Shown here: piece by piece, positions 45,401 to 53,315 of the stretch
How positions within the stretch are numbered: the first letter of the stretch is position 1
Layout: every line of letters starts with the position of its first letter
Assembly (NCBI GenBank): GCA_021292105.1
Contig: CM037860.1
Span: forward strand, 13,720,698 to 13,784,697
Direction of reading: 5' to 3'
Source of the DNA: Anadara kagoshimensis
Lineage: Eukaryota > Mollusca > Bivalvia > Arcoida > Arcidae
Length of the DNA: 64,000 nucleotides
Translations under genes and position numbers: made by a program
Notes under the pieces: generated by a model
The model's database searches: none
Seen by the model: the letters and a program-made list of their open reading frames with translations, nothing else
What the model was told of the DNA's origin: nothing

Positions 45401-46915
45401 GTTTGTGTGTTAGTTAACACAAATCTTGAAAATTGATAACACAGAATTTTCAAAATATCCTAACTTTGAAACCACTTTCAGTGTGCGGTTAAATTTCCTA
45501 ACCTACTGTATACAGTATGGCACCATAGTATGTTTTATGCATGTGGTTTTATCAGCTTGCTAATATGATATGGCCTATGCCTATAACATTCACTGTTCTA
45601 TATTAACAACAACTGCCTTTTTCTCTGAAGTAAAAACAACTGTGTCCAAAGTCCAATAATTCATGTTGATCAGTACCCAATGTTGACTATTTATTTAGTT
45701 CTGGTTACAGTTTTGTTCATACAACCACTTCAGTAGCTCAGTTTTTAGAGTGTTCGCTATGTACATGTGAAGTCAGGATTCCAACCCTGTCTGGGTCTGA
45801 CCATTATTTTAAAAATAGGTAGTGACTGTTCTTTCGAAAAGAACTCTGCATTTATAATATTATCACAGGGTCCTGTAGAAGATACTTTAGAAACCGATCC
45901 CCTGTGTCACAGTAGGATTTGAACACTAAAAATAACTCCCTGCACATAGCCCTGAGTGTACTGCAAAAGTCAAATTTGCTGCCACTCCACTTTTATCTTG
46001 TGATGTCTCAATATAAGTAAAATATTTCTGAATGGGACGTAAAACCCTATTCAATACAAAAATTACTGGTAATCAATCAGTTTTGGTGATACATTAGAAA
46101 ATGTCATAGCTGAACACTTTCCAGACACAAGTTTCTGTTTGGTTTAGACAAGTCTAGTATTCAGCTTACACAGGTTAATTTTGCAAACAACATTTTTGGT
46201 TTTCTTAGGATTAACTGCACTTACTGTAATTTGAACAGAATCTTTTTCCTCTTTTATTAACAAGCCATGTTTCATTTAAACAGGATCTCCCAATGGAAGA
46301 ATTGAAGCAGAGATGTCTAGAACAGCTAGAAATAATGTCAAAAAAGAGAATTAGAAGAATTTTAGATGGTAAGATGACAAATTATAACCCCCACCCCCTT
46401 CAAATGATGTTTAGAGGGTATTTTGGAATCACCCTGTCTGTCCCTCTTGTCATCCGCATCAATGTTGTGCCTGTCCTGCTCCATATCTGACATGCCTATG
46501 AATGGATTTTGATCCAATTTGACCAACCAAAATGTAAACCAACATGATATGATGTGTTGCTTACCAAATTTAGGCACATAAATCAAGGGTCATGACTCAT
46601 AGACAAAATGTGTGTGGGGGAATAAGTCAGCTTCACTGATTGTTCTAGTTTCTGTTGATAGTAACCCATCCTACAAAATCTGAATTATTTATTTATTTAT
46701 TTATTTATTTTGTTTTATTCCTTTTTTCATTTTATTTTATTTTATTTATTGGTAATTTTTTTTTGTACTTTTTTTTTTGTTAAATATTGTTTTGTGTATT
46801 TTAAGATGATGACCTATGTCATATATCAGTCTGAAGTTGTGTTTTTGGGTTCTTGTAGGTGATGACCCAGCTACAATATCATCGTCTGGCACAGAAGATG
46901 AGAGCACTGATGAGG
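26856..46915 (+). CDS. CAAP1: CAAP1 homologue, partial gene model (four coding exons)
   Basis: Spliced model joining 26856-27047, 31085-31255, 46284-46368 and 46859-46915. Every junction is GT-AG and phases agree (0, 0, 1), giving about 168 residues with no stop. Residues 1-64 are basic and low-complexity. Residues about 88-150 match the conserved core of human CAAP1 as I remember it: human KPVSFYISDKKEMLQQCF against QPIGSYIRDRQEMMEQMF here, LQKMLPDVLK against LQRNLPDILK, and LCQEQLELLSEKKILKILEG against RCLEQLEIMSKKRIRRILDG. In vertebrates CAAP1 is an anti-apoptotic protein reported to restrain a caspase-10-dependent mitochondrial caspase-9/-3 amplification loop; that role is inferred here only from homology. 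The human protein is about 360 residues and ends in a conserved Leu/Glu/Arg-rich helix not found here, so the 3' part is missing or beyond the window. No other host gene was recognised nearby. Confidence 0.9.
27130..28900 (+). mobile_element. Family H-like element carrying a tandem array (H3)
   Basis: The front GCCCATGTGAGCTTATGGCA ... TTTACACCTCCAAAACTACT, GATTTCAGTGAAACTTAAC parallels H1 (CTCCTCCAAAACTACTGAGC, GATGAAACTTGG). It leads into about ten degenerate units of 130-180 bases (CTGACCACCTTGATATATGT, CACATGGAAAGTTGGTTTTC, CAGGAACTC). The array runs from about 27310 to 28870. The 3' end is unclear. Confidence 0.65.
28243..28302. repeat. (AT)n microsatellite inside the H3 array
   Basis: About 60 bases of pure TA/AT replace the TATATGTATA step of one array unit, a plausible origin by slippage within that unit. 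Confidence 0.95.
28901..30355. other. Intronic sequence without recognised repeats
   Basis: About 1.4 kb between H3 and the CA repeat. The 29430-29560 part (AACCGGAAAAAAAGCAG, CCATTCCCGGAGAAATATCA) differs in texture from the surroundings, but I can assign no function. Confidence 0.4.
30357..30406. repeat. (CA)n microsatellite
   Basis: About 25 uninterrupted CA units, immediately followed by a SINE. Confidence 0.97.
30408..30700 (+). mobile_element. SINE family A, head-truncated (A3)
   Basis: It starts near the B box (GTGGGTTTGAACCCCGACAG), then GGTCTGACCCAAGACCTG, TGGGTAGTGACTTTT, and ends CTTGACTGGGACGTTAAATA. Confidence 0.9.
30782..30799. repeat. Poly-G run
   Basis: About 17 G in a row; similar runs occur at about 60399-60407 and 61440-61457, and poly-C at 23208-23218 and 33901-33914. 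Confidence 0.95.
31085..31255 (+). CDS. CAAP1: CAAP1 exon, first half of conserved core
   Basis: The exon is 171 bases (57 codons), phase 0 on both sides, between acceptor TTACTTTTAG and donor AAG|GTATAA. It opens with an acidic linker (TEKKKNEEDSENDSDLDLD) and then the first conserved block: LQPIGSYIRDRQEMMEQMF, HCLRGASLQRNLPDILK. This matches human CAAP1 in pattern (KPVSFYISDKKEMLQQCF, EKKLQKMLPDVLK), including the YI-D--EM spacing and LPD-LK end. This exon and the next make the gene assignment secure. Confidence 0.93.
31564..33120 (+). mobile_element. Hairpin-ended mobile element with internal 145-bp array (H1)
   Basis: The 1,557-base element starts with a stem, AGCTCACCTGAGCC-gaaa-GGCTCAGATGAGCT (31564-31595), followed by ACCGTCCGTCGTCCGTCGTG and AACTACTGAGCCAAATTTGA. 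It ends CTCAGGTGAGCG, then the palindrome GGCCCATGGGCC (33101-33112) and TCTTGTTA. GCTCACCTGAG at the start and CTCAGGTGAGC near the end are inverted repeats. The layout (unique ends around tandem repeats) recalls the pearl/Helitron-like bivalve elements, but the family was not verified. No transposase frame is present, so it is non-autonomous. Confidence 0.85.
32040..32890 (+). repeat. 145-bp tandem array inside H1, six copies of AAAGGTCAAGGTCA
   Basis: TCAAGGTCA begins at 32048, 32195, 32339, 32484, 32629 and 32774 (steps 147, 144, 145, 145, 145). Other unit words are GGTTAATTATCTCAAAAACT, TTTTTGTATAGGCATGTATA and CATTTTGATATATGA. Confidence 0.95.
33530..33600 (-). mobile_element. Possible tRNA-like SINE head remnant
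   Basis: CGCTGGGATTTGAGCTCATG reads on the minus strand as a B-box-like stretch with the wording of the tRNA-like heads; the A box is not clear. Confidence 0.3.
33634..34500 (+). mobile_element. Second family H element, interrupted by a SINE (H2)
   Basis: The start AGCTCACCTGGGTAAATGGT with a GATTAGCTATT partner gives the hairpin. It is interrupted at 33689 and resumes at 34006 (TTATGCATCATCTGATGTG, TGTAAACTTTTTATTTAAAC, TTTTCCAAAACTGGTAAAC). The 3' end is not resolved; about 34500 is a guess. Confidence 0.6.
33689..33993 (+). mobile_element. SINE family A with 12-bp target duplication (A4)
   Basis: The A-box region GTAGAGTGCTCTCTTTGTAT, B box TTTGAAACCCAGCC, ATAGGTAGTGACTGTTCTTT, and end ACTGGGACATAAAACCTCAT with a (AATC)n tail. 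It is flanked by TACTTGTCCATC at 33677-33688 and 33994-34005. It lacks part of its lower body, with a poly-C run at 33901-33914. Confidence 0.9.
34824..35000. mobile_element. MITE family D, copy 2
   Basis: TACAGTCAAACCTGTCTATA at one end and GGCAGGTTCAACTATA at the other, with the same palindromic core words as copy 1 (TGGCCCTTATATGCAGG, TTATAGAGGTGACCTTTAAG). Confidence 0.85.
35001..36945. other. Intronic sequence without recognised repeats
   Basis: It includes a 13-base perfect palindrome ATCCGGACCGGAT at about 35239-35251 and a stretch at 36000-36660 with mixed composition unlike the repeats. No function assigned. Confidence 0.4.
36958..37299 (-). mobile_element. SINE family A, full length, 12-bp target duplication (A8)
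   Basis: It is flanked by AATCAAGCAAGT at 36946-36957 and 37300-37311. On the minus strand it has GTAGCTAAGTTGGTAGAGTG, B box GGGTTTGAACCCTGAC, the full body and the ATCCCAGTCAAGAATATT end (as read on +). One of the best copies for defining the family. Confidence 0.95.
37395..37970. repeat. 34-bp minisatellite, about 16 near-identical units
   Basis: The unit is TGATGATAGACAATAGTGAC plus ATTTGAACACTCAT. Starts at 37451 and 37485 are 34 apart. Units differ mainly at one dinucleotide (GTGAC or GTGCT), and these versions alternate through part of the array. Confidence 0.97.
37971..38965. repeat. Diverged flank of the 34-bp minisatellite
   Basis: The same words (GATAGACAATAGTG, TTTGAACACTCATT) continue with substitutions, deletions (ACACTGGTGATAGACAATAG units) and insertions. 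38880-38960 is a second clean block with TTGATGGTACATGATAGTGC units. Confidence 0.93.
39390..39890. repeat. Degenerate tandem repeat, about 60-80 bp unit
   Basis: The words TTGATAAGC, AACTGCTGAA, TTTAGCTGAA, AGAGGACTG and TTGCTACCATAG recur in the same order about seven times with strong divergence. Confidence 0.7.
40199..40400. repeat. Three degenerate copies of a 65-70 bp unit
   Basis: TAGACTAAA starts at 40199, 40269 and 40334, each followed by TTTTTGAGTCA and a T-rich run. Confidence 0.8.
40401..41990. other. Intronic AT-rich sequence, no gene seen
   Basis: About 41397-41470 resembles 42315-42390 (AATTCAGAAATATA word and following), an old duplication within the intron. Confidence 0.4.
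41994..42211. mobile_element. MITE family E, copy 1, with 5-bp target duplication
   Basis: Inverted ends: CAGTACAGACC (41997-42007) pairs exactly with GGTCTGTACTG (42201-42211), and TCGAAAGTTTAACACTGA (42010-42027) with its exact complement at 42181-42198. It is flanked by CATAT at 41989-41993 and 42212-42216. A diverged duplicate of the flanks without the element lies at about 42410-42510. The 114-codon open stretch over it is incidental. Confidence 0.88.
42217..43435. other. Intronic AT-rich sequence, no gene seen; holds empty-site duplicate
   Basis: 42410-42510 repeats the flanks of MITE E copy 1 (TTCATGGCAACAGTT, TTATCATTTATTGATT) without the MITE. Confidence 0.5.
43437..43495 (-). mobile_element. 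End fragment of SINE family C
   Basis: GTTGAATGTTGTTTTAAATC and CATCAGTAATTTTCAATTAT match the left end of the element at 59396. Confidence 0.55.
43704..43895 (-). mobile_element. SINE family B (B8)
   Basis: Minus-strand copy: AATGATGGAGGAAACTGGAG, CTAACAAACTTTCTTAACAT and GTGGGATACAAACCTGTGGA are the family's lower body, body and B-box region reversed. Confidence 0.65.
44053..44265. mobile_element. MITE-like family F
   Basis: TACTGTAT and ATACAGTA are exact 8-base inverted ends. The adjacent GATGCTTATATTTGGC and AAAATAAAGC extend the match imperfectly to about 23 bases. Internally, TTTTCGCTATAATCGCGGT and AAATCGCGAAAATTTGACAC are further inverted words. 213 bases, no frame. Confidence 0.7.
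44273..44478. mobile_element. MITE family E, copy 2
   Basis: GGAAGTTTAACATTAAGCTA on the left and CTTAATGTTAAACTTTTGAC on the right are inverted ends; the outer parts are CAGTATAGAC and GTCTGTACTGT. It is flanked by ACTTATA at 44266-44272 and 44479-44485. It starts 7 bases after family F ends. Confidence 0.82.
44486..45725. other. Intronic AT-rich sequence, no gene seen
   Basis: No repeat family or exon was recognised. Confidence 0.5.
45727..46065 (+). mobile_element. SINE family A, full length (A5)
   Basis: Head AGTAGCTCAGTTTTTAGAGT, then TGTCTGGGTCTGACCATTAT, ATAGGTAGTGACTGTTCTTT, TGTGATGTCTCAATATAAGT and GAATGGGACGTAAAACCCTA. It lies 219 bases upstream of a CAAP1 exon. Confidence 0.92.
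46284..46368 (+). CDS. CAAP1: CAAP1 exon, second half of conserved core
   Basis: The exon is 85 bases, phase 0 at its start and phase 1 at its end, between acceptor CATTTAAACAG and donor G|GTAAGA. It encodes DLPMEELKQRCLEQLEIMS then KKRIRRILD. The human counterpart is NCSIEEIKKLCQEQLELLSEKKILKILEG; the spacing of EE, C-EQLE, S-KK and IL[DE]G is the same. The following intron is only 490 bases, in contrast to 15 kb before this exon. Confidence 0.93.
46369..46858 (+). other. CAAP1 intron (490 bases) with repeat fragment
   Basis: GTAAGA to TTGTAG. At about 46410-46660 it has a fragment that resembles interspersed mollusc repeats (CACCCTGTCTGTCCCTCTTG, then a TTTTGATCCAATTTGACCAA motif typical of their body). 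At 46686-46790 it has ATTT-rich low complexity. Confidence 0.7.
46859..46915 (+). CDS. CAAP1: CAAP1 exon, start of acidic tail
   Basis: The exon is 57 bases, entering and leaving in phase 1, between acceptor GGGTTCTTGTAG and donor GAGG|GTGAGT. It completes the Gly codon shared with the previous exon (ILD-G) and adds DDPATISSSGTEDESTDE plus the first base of the next codon. Human CAAP1 has GDNGMDSDMEEEADD at this point, equally acidic. The donor is near consensus, so another exon must follow. Confidence 0.85.
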
Positions 46916-47395
46916 GTGAGTTAGAAAGAAAAAGAAGATTATTTATTAAGTCTATAATTGGCTGGTTATATGTCTAAACACCTATTTAATACTTAAATAT
47001 CGGACAGACATCTGATAGTTTGGACATAAAAAAGATGAAAACTCCCCGTTATAATGGTGTATGAAGTTACAGAATGTCAAATATTAGATCAATACTGCCT
47101 TCCTGCATGAAAATAGCTTTAACATTTTGGTCCCAAAGATAGATAATACATATTTTTTGTATATATATGGTCATATTATATCATAGCCATTAGGATGCTT
47201 TAAATCTGCTTATCTATCTGTCTCCGATTTGACCTCTAATGGTGACTTTGTGGTAGCTCTTTTTGAAGGGAGTTTTGACTCCTACATGTATAAAGCTTCA
47301 AATCCCTTACTTTGTCTAACTCTGAAACTCAGGAGTGGAAATTTATTTTATAAATATTAAGGGGGTCAAATATCCGTGAAACCCCCTCCAATAAT
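46916..47395. other. Sequence after the last secure CAAP1 exon, no gene seen
   Basis: No exon or repeat family was recognised. Confidence 0.5.
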
Positions 47396-48090
47396 CATTG
47401 GAAACATATGGCTTGAGGTTTGGTTTTGGAATCTTGGAACTTTTGTGTTTTAGGTATCTGATTTGGAATCTTGGGGCATTTCTCCTCTGTTTTGATTGTT
47501 GTGAACATTTCTCTTTGGGAATACAAGATTTGGAGTATTTGCTTTGGAATCTTGGGGACATTTCTGTTTGGGAATATAAGATTTGAGGTCTTGGAACATT
47601 TGTGTTTTGGAACACAATGCTCTTAGGAACATTTGTGTTTGGGAACACAAGATTTGGAGTATCTTGATTTGGAATCTTGTAGCATTGCTGTTTTGGAACA
47701 CAAGACTTGTGATATCTGATTTGGAATCTTGGAACATTTGTGTTTTAGAACATGAGAATTTGGGGTATCTTTTTTTTTAAATATATGAACATTTTTGTTG
47801 GGGAACATAAGACTTAGAGTATTCTATTTGGAATCTTGGAACATTTGTGTATTAAACACAATACTCTGGGAACATTTGTGTTTTGGAACACCTGATTTGG
47901 AATCTTGTAGCATTTGTGTTTTGGAACACAAGACTTGGAATATCTGATTTGAAATCCTGAAACATTTGTGTTTTGAATACAAGACTTTGGGTATCTGTTT
48001 TGTGTGACACACAATACTGAGGGTATCTGTTTTGAAATCTTGGAACACTTATGATTTAGAACACACAAGACTTGGGATATCTTATTTTAG
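47396..48090. repeat. Degenerate tandem repeat, about 45-60 bp unit
   Basis: The words GATTTGGAATCTTGGAACAT, TTGTGTTTTGGAACACAAGA and CTTGGGATATCT recur about twelve times. Both strands hold open stretches here that follow the repeat; they are not genes. Confidence 0.92.
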
Positions 48091-49021
48091 ATAATCATCA
48101 TAATTTGAACATTAGACTGAAATTTCTTTTTTTGAGCATCTGAATGTTTCTGTTGTGATCATAGAACTTAAGTTTCTGTTTGGAGTTTTGGTTTGAACTT
48201 GTCTGTTTTTGGACTAAATATCTTCTATATTTCTAATCAAGGCACATATACTTGTATGATAATTACTTACAGAAGAATAAATCAGTATATTTGAATTTAT
48301 GATATTTTGCACACTTCTATAAACAAGATATAATATTGGCTATATAAACACTTGAAGCTTATTTGCATTTATATTAAGTATAATTATTCCCAATCTGAAG
48401 TAATTACATAGATTTAAACTAAATCCTGAGTCACAGGACTATTTCTGTGTAAAAAATACACAAACAATAAGAATAAGTTATTAATATCAAGCTTAATTGC
48501 CTCAAACATTGGTAATATTTTCAAATGACCTTTAACGATAACAAAAACATTTTTGTATTTTTATAAAAGTATCAGAAAACGTTTATTTATTGTATTTTAT
48601 TTGCACACCTAGCTATTCTTTACCATATTTATCTGTCATTATCACTTGATCAGGATAAATTGTTGAAATAAATGGTAATACTTTGTTATATCAATTAATG
48701 TTGTACTTTATTTGGTTTATTTTCTTGGAGAATTGGTTTTTGTCCATGATAACTTAATCACGGGTTTATTTCATGGATGAATTAGAGACAGGAATATTAA
48801 TAATGATTACATATACAGAATATGTTATCTACAAGTTTTATAAATTTTTCATGAAATATTGAATTGTTTTCTCCTTACTTGTATCATTATATTGAATTTA
48901 AAAACAGAGGTAATTTATATGTATATGATGATCTTGTAGTGGAATGGGTCACATGTTTTCATGGTAGGGGGGGGGGGTTAAGCCATTCAACATTTGAATG
49001 AATATCCTGATTAGTTACATA

Positions 49022-49026
<5 letters not shown>
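48091..49026. other. AT-rich sequence, no gene seen
   Basis: A short poly-G run lies at about 48968-48977; otherwise nothing recognised. Confidence 0.5.

Positions 49027-49067
<41 letters not shown>
49027..49067. repeat. (GT)n microsatellite
   Basis: About 20 uninterrupted GT units. Confidence 0.97.
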
Positions 49068-49084
49068 TTGTACATCAGTTTTCA

Positions 49085-49265
49085 ATTAGTTTGTTGGTTG
49101 GAATGATGTTTTACTCTCAAGTCAAAATGATAGGTTAATTCTAAAATTGAGACCGTCAGTGGAAGCTGAGTGTACCCTGAAAAAAACACCAACCATCAGA
49201 AAGTGAACTATCAAACTTTATGTCCAAGTGGGATTGGAATGAACCAGTTACTTCCACAATAATCA
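49085..49265 (-). mobile_element. Possible SINE remnant (family B/C-like)
   Basis: GTTTGTTGGTTGGAATGATG and GAAAGTGAACTATCAAACTT resemble the reversed ends and body of the SINEs; too diverged to place firmly. Confidence 0.35.
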
Positions 49266-49358
49266 GCTAGTATAGTGATGTTTAAATATGACTGACCAGA
49301 TGAAAAATCTGATTTCTTAATCTTTGTGGGCAACAGAGGCACTTTACCATACCTACTC

Positions 49359-49360
<2 letters not shown>

Positions 49361-49415
<55 letters not shown>
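49361..49415. repeat. (GA)n microsatellite
   Basis: About 27 uninterrupted GA units. Confidence 0.97.
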
Positions 49416-49419
<4 letters not shown>

Positions 49420-50103
49420 TTTTGTATTAAACCTGATCTGAGTAATGTTTTAAAATAAAATTAAAAGTTTTAAAAAATTTTCATTATAACATGTTGTTTG
49501 TTTGATGTGGTATGATTCATGATGTTTGAGTTAGCAGATGTTAAAAAACCAGAAACAATTATTACAACATAAAAATGGAGTTTATTTCCACCATTTTACA
49601 TCCCTTTAATCTTTTATTTGAATTTCTGTTTTCATTTATTAATGAATGAAAACAATAAAATATGAGAAATTTCACCTGTTTTCAAATTCAAATTACCAAA
49701 TTAGGAAATTTTATTCTTTTATTTCTTGTTTTTATGAGTTTTGGAGGAGAAATTCAAAACATCTCAATATTGGTGACATAAAATTTCTCCTACTTTATGA
49801 CTCTGCCTGTAGGTGAATTTTAGATGCTTCAATTTTAAAATCAGATGTTATGGTTCTCAGCAATAATAAAACAGTCATTAAAGTTTAACCTGTATTGTTT
49901 TAATAAGGTATATAACTGATGGAGAGAATGAAACAAACGCACTTAAAATTTAACCTCAATTATCTCAAAATCCAATTAAAGTATTTTATTACACTCAGCA
50001 ACAAAAATCTAATATCCAGGATTTTAAATCCAGATTCAGCTGAGAGTTGAAATTTTCCATCTTTATAAGGAATAAATATGTAAGTCGTTAAAGAAAATCA
50101 CAT
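49416..50103. other. AT-rich sequence, no gene seen
   Basis: No repeat family or exon was recognised. Confidence 0.5.
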
Positions 50104-50287
50104 TACAATCTAACCTGTCTATAAAGGCCGCCCAAGGTAACCAGTAAAAGTGGATTTTATGGGCAGGTGACCTTTATATACAGGTTCAAATAATACGAAT
50201 AAAGAACAATTTGGATACAATTCTATTGGCCTTTTTAAGCAGGAGGCCCTTATATAGAGGTGACTTTTAGTGCAGTTTGGACTCTAT
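50104..50287. mobile_element. MITE family D, copy 3
   Basis: TACAATCTAACCTGTCTATA at one end and GTGCAGTTTGGACTCTA at the other. The core words (GGGCAGGTGACCTTTATATA, GGCCCTTATATAGAGGTGAC) match copies 1 and 2. Confidence 0.85.
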
Positions 50288-50839
50288 GTGCGTTTAATCC
50301 TTGTTTATTTTTATAATACAACACTTCTACATATTTATTGTCAGTGATTCTCAATTAGGTTACAATTACTTTCATTTAGATTTTTTCTGTACTATTTCTG
50401 AGTTTTTTAATTCATTTTTTTCCAGCAATTCCCAATAAATGCTAGACTAACTTACAATTGGATTTTTTCCTTTACTATTTTTAGATCTTTGATTCCATGT
50501 CAAAGAATAATAATGTCACAGTTGATTGATATGCAAGACAACCAAATGTCGTGACTTCAATTTTTTCAGATATTTTTTTTTTAGAAATTTCTCCTGTCTG
50601 TAATAAGTGAAGATATAATTTTTCTGCAACGATTGAATTCTGGGTTTCTCTTTCAATTTATGTTGTGACACTATTGGTATTCCTCATTTTTGTAGATTCA
50701 TTATTTTGTTTACATTTTGCCACCACGGTGGCACCATTGCTACCACCAACACTGTATAGTGAATATTCTTTATAACTTTACAATTTCTTATTTCTACATA
50801 TATTTTTGGTCAGTTCTTTCATCTTTTTGCATCATTTAC
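50288..50839. other. AT-rich sequence, no gene seen
   Basis: No repeat family or exon was recognised. Confidence 0.5.
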
Positions 50840-51175
50840 CACTACTGTGGATCAGTTGGTAGTGTGGCTCACTTTGTATGTGGGAGGTCATGGGTTTGAA
50901 CTTCATCAAAGTTTGACAATGACTTGAAAATATGTAGTTCTTTCATTAATCACTCTGCATTTAGAAATGAAAGTCATTGGTTTCTTCTGAAGAGAACTGA
51001 TGCTCCGTGTCACGGTAGGCTTAGCACATTAAAGAACCCTACCTGCACATTGCCCTGAGAACACTGCAAAGGTCAAAATTTTGCCACTTCACCTTTAACT
51101 TGCGAGTTGCAACATGTCGATATAAGTGAAATATTCTTGACTGGGACAGTAAAACCTCATTCAATGTATCAATCT
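50840..51175 (+). mobile_element. SINE family A, full length (A6)
   Basis: Head GGATCAGTTGGTAGTGTGGC, B box GGGTTTGAACTTCAT, TCCGTGTCACGGTAGGCTTA and end CTTGACTGGGACAGTAAAAC. The tail is short. Confidence 0.92.
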
Positions 51176-51244
51176 TTTCATCATTTTAGCATCCAAACTA
51201 TACCACCATTACCTTTAGTAGTGAAATTAGCCATATCTAAGTGA

Positions 51245-51342
51245 GTGGGATTTGAACCTAAGGCAGTGAGACTTAAAATCAAGCTTGTGACCTCCCTATA
51301 TTAACAGCATACTCTACCAACTGAGCTGCCTGGCCACCTATC
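51245..51342 (-). mobile_element. tRNA-like SINE head
   Basis: GGGATTTGAACCTAAGGCAG and CTCTACCAACTGAGCTGCCT read, reversed, as B box and A box. No functional tRNA fold is supported. Confidence 0.65.
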
Positions 51343-52404
51343 GAGTTTGGTCGGCTTCAGTCCTAATACAGTTACCATAAGATTTACCTTTGTTTACAAT
51401 CAGTTAAAGTAAAAAAGAAAGCTTTACACCAGGACAGGCAAACAAAAACAATTACCTTTATTTGAATACAAAATATTTAACAATCCTTAGTTTTGAAATA
51501 GCTGTGCAATGACAGCAAGTAATATTGCACTCATTTTTAGAGTCTTTAGATGCAGGTTTTATAGCAAGATTATTTACACAGTGCTGACATTTTGTTTTAT
51601 TTTTCAAAAAATAGTTAAGACATTAAAAATCAACTTGAAACAAAAACAAAGAGTTTAAAGACAAACAAACAAATAAACAAACAATAAAAATTGACAGGTG
51701 TTTAATATAAGTCATGTATTAGATTTAGGATAGTTTTGATTTTTACCTGTGCAGGTAAAAATGTTCTCATTTATTATAAAGATGTTTGTATCTCTTGAAG
51801 TCATACCTTACGATTCACCTGTCAAAACAACGAGATTAAATCACAGACTCCAAATTAAAGAACACAAAATCTGGCTAAACTTATTACAACTAAATGAAAT
51901 TAAATGTCAATGAAAACATCAGTAAAATCTTCAGATGTCCAAGATTTTTTTTCTCTGTCCATGAGTCAGATGGATAAAAGTTTTAATCATGGAGATTCTT
52001 TTTATCTGTGTTAAGAGTTGAAATAAAAGATTTAAGTCTGTGCCAATCAATTTTAATTCTGACAAAGTCTCTCGTTTCAAGAGGACATTGAGGATAATTA
52101 ATTGTTTTTCTTCTTGATCCGTTTTATTGAGGTTCTTTAGTGCTTTTTAGATTTTTTCATGGAATTTTTATGCTAATTTTTCTTTTCTTTCTGGTCATTT
52201 GAGTAAAATCGCTGTCATTTAGGAGTTAATTTTTCACTTGATTGTCAGTTTAACTTGATTTTTCACAATGCTGCGTTTCATGAAATTGTTTTAAGTTCAG
52301 AAGGCTCATTAGTTCAGTATTAAGTTGGATATAGTAGAAGCATAAGAATATAGGAAGTCAGCGTTCTAGTTGCAGTCTAACTTATCAGGAAGGAGAAAAA
52401 ATAC
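51343..52404. other. AT-rich sequence, no gene seen
   Basis: No repeat family or exon was recognised; 51655-51685 has AAAC-type low complexity. Confidence 0.5.
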
Positions 52405-52488
52405 CAGATTGAACTGGGGATTGAACCTGAGACCTTCCACACTATAAGCAATGGTGTTCTACCAACTGAGCTACCTTGCCTGCTAAAT
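52405..52488 (-). mobile_element. tRNA-like SINE head
   Basis: GGGGATTGAACCTGAGACCT and TTCTACCAACTGAGCTACCT read, reversed, as B and A boxes at tRNA-like distance. Same class as the head at 51245. Confidence 0.65.
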
Positions 52489-52639
52489 TACAATCTGTAG
52501 TGACTCTAACCATTTCTGTGCTCATTCATTAGACTGCTCTTGTTAGAGCATTTGCCAGGTTTTAGCTAAACTTTTCATTAGATAATTTTACACTTTAGAT
52601 CATTTACCTGGCCAGGTATGATTAAAAACACCTTGGGAA

Positions 52640-53315
52640 TACCCATCACACATCACACATCTAAAACATAATGGCACACATCTAGAACACTGACACACAT
52701 CTACCAACACATTGACACACATCTACAAACATAATGGCACACATCTACAAACACAATGACACACATCACACATCTAAAACATAATGGCACACATCTAGAA
52801 CACTGACACACATCTACCAACACATTGACACACATCTACAAACATAATGGCACACATCTACAAACACAATGACACACATCACACATCTAAAACATAATGG
52901 CACACATCTAGAACACAATGACACACATCTACCAACACATTGACACACATCTACGAACACAATGGCACACATCTACAAACACAATGACATACATCACACA
53001 TCTAAAACATAATGACACACATCTAGAACACAATGACACACATCTACCAACACATTGACACACATCTACAAACATAATGGCACACATCTACAAACACAAT
53101 GACATACATCACACATCTAAAACATAATGACACACATCTAGAACACAATGACACACATCTACCAACACATTGACACACATCTACCAACACATTGACACAC
53201 ATCTACAAACACAATGGCACACATCTACAAACACAATGACACACATCACACATCTAAAACATAATGACACAGATCTAGAACACAATGACACACATTTACC
53301 AACACATTGACACAC
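52640..53315. repeat. Tandem array, 22-23 bp unit in 113-115 bp higher-order repeat
   Basis: The basic unit is like CACACATCTACAAACACAATG. The marker CTAAAACATAATG recurs at 52661, 52774, 52887, 53002, 53117 and 53254 (steps 113, 113, 115, 115, 137), i.e. five basic units per block, with one extra unit in the last block. Confidence 0.95.

Larger units (their letters stand above)
31256..46283 (+). other. CAAP1 intron (15.0 kb)
   Basis: GTATAA to AAACAG. The intron is packed with elements: hairpin-ended element H1 inside a SINE, H2 with a SINE inside it, MITE D2, SINE A8, the 34-bp minisatellite, MITEs E1, F and E2, SINE B8 and SINE A5. Confidence 0.85.
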
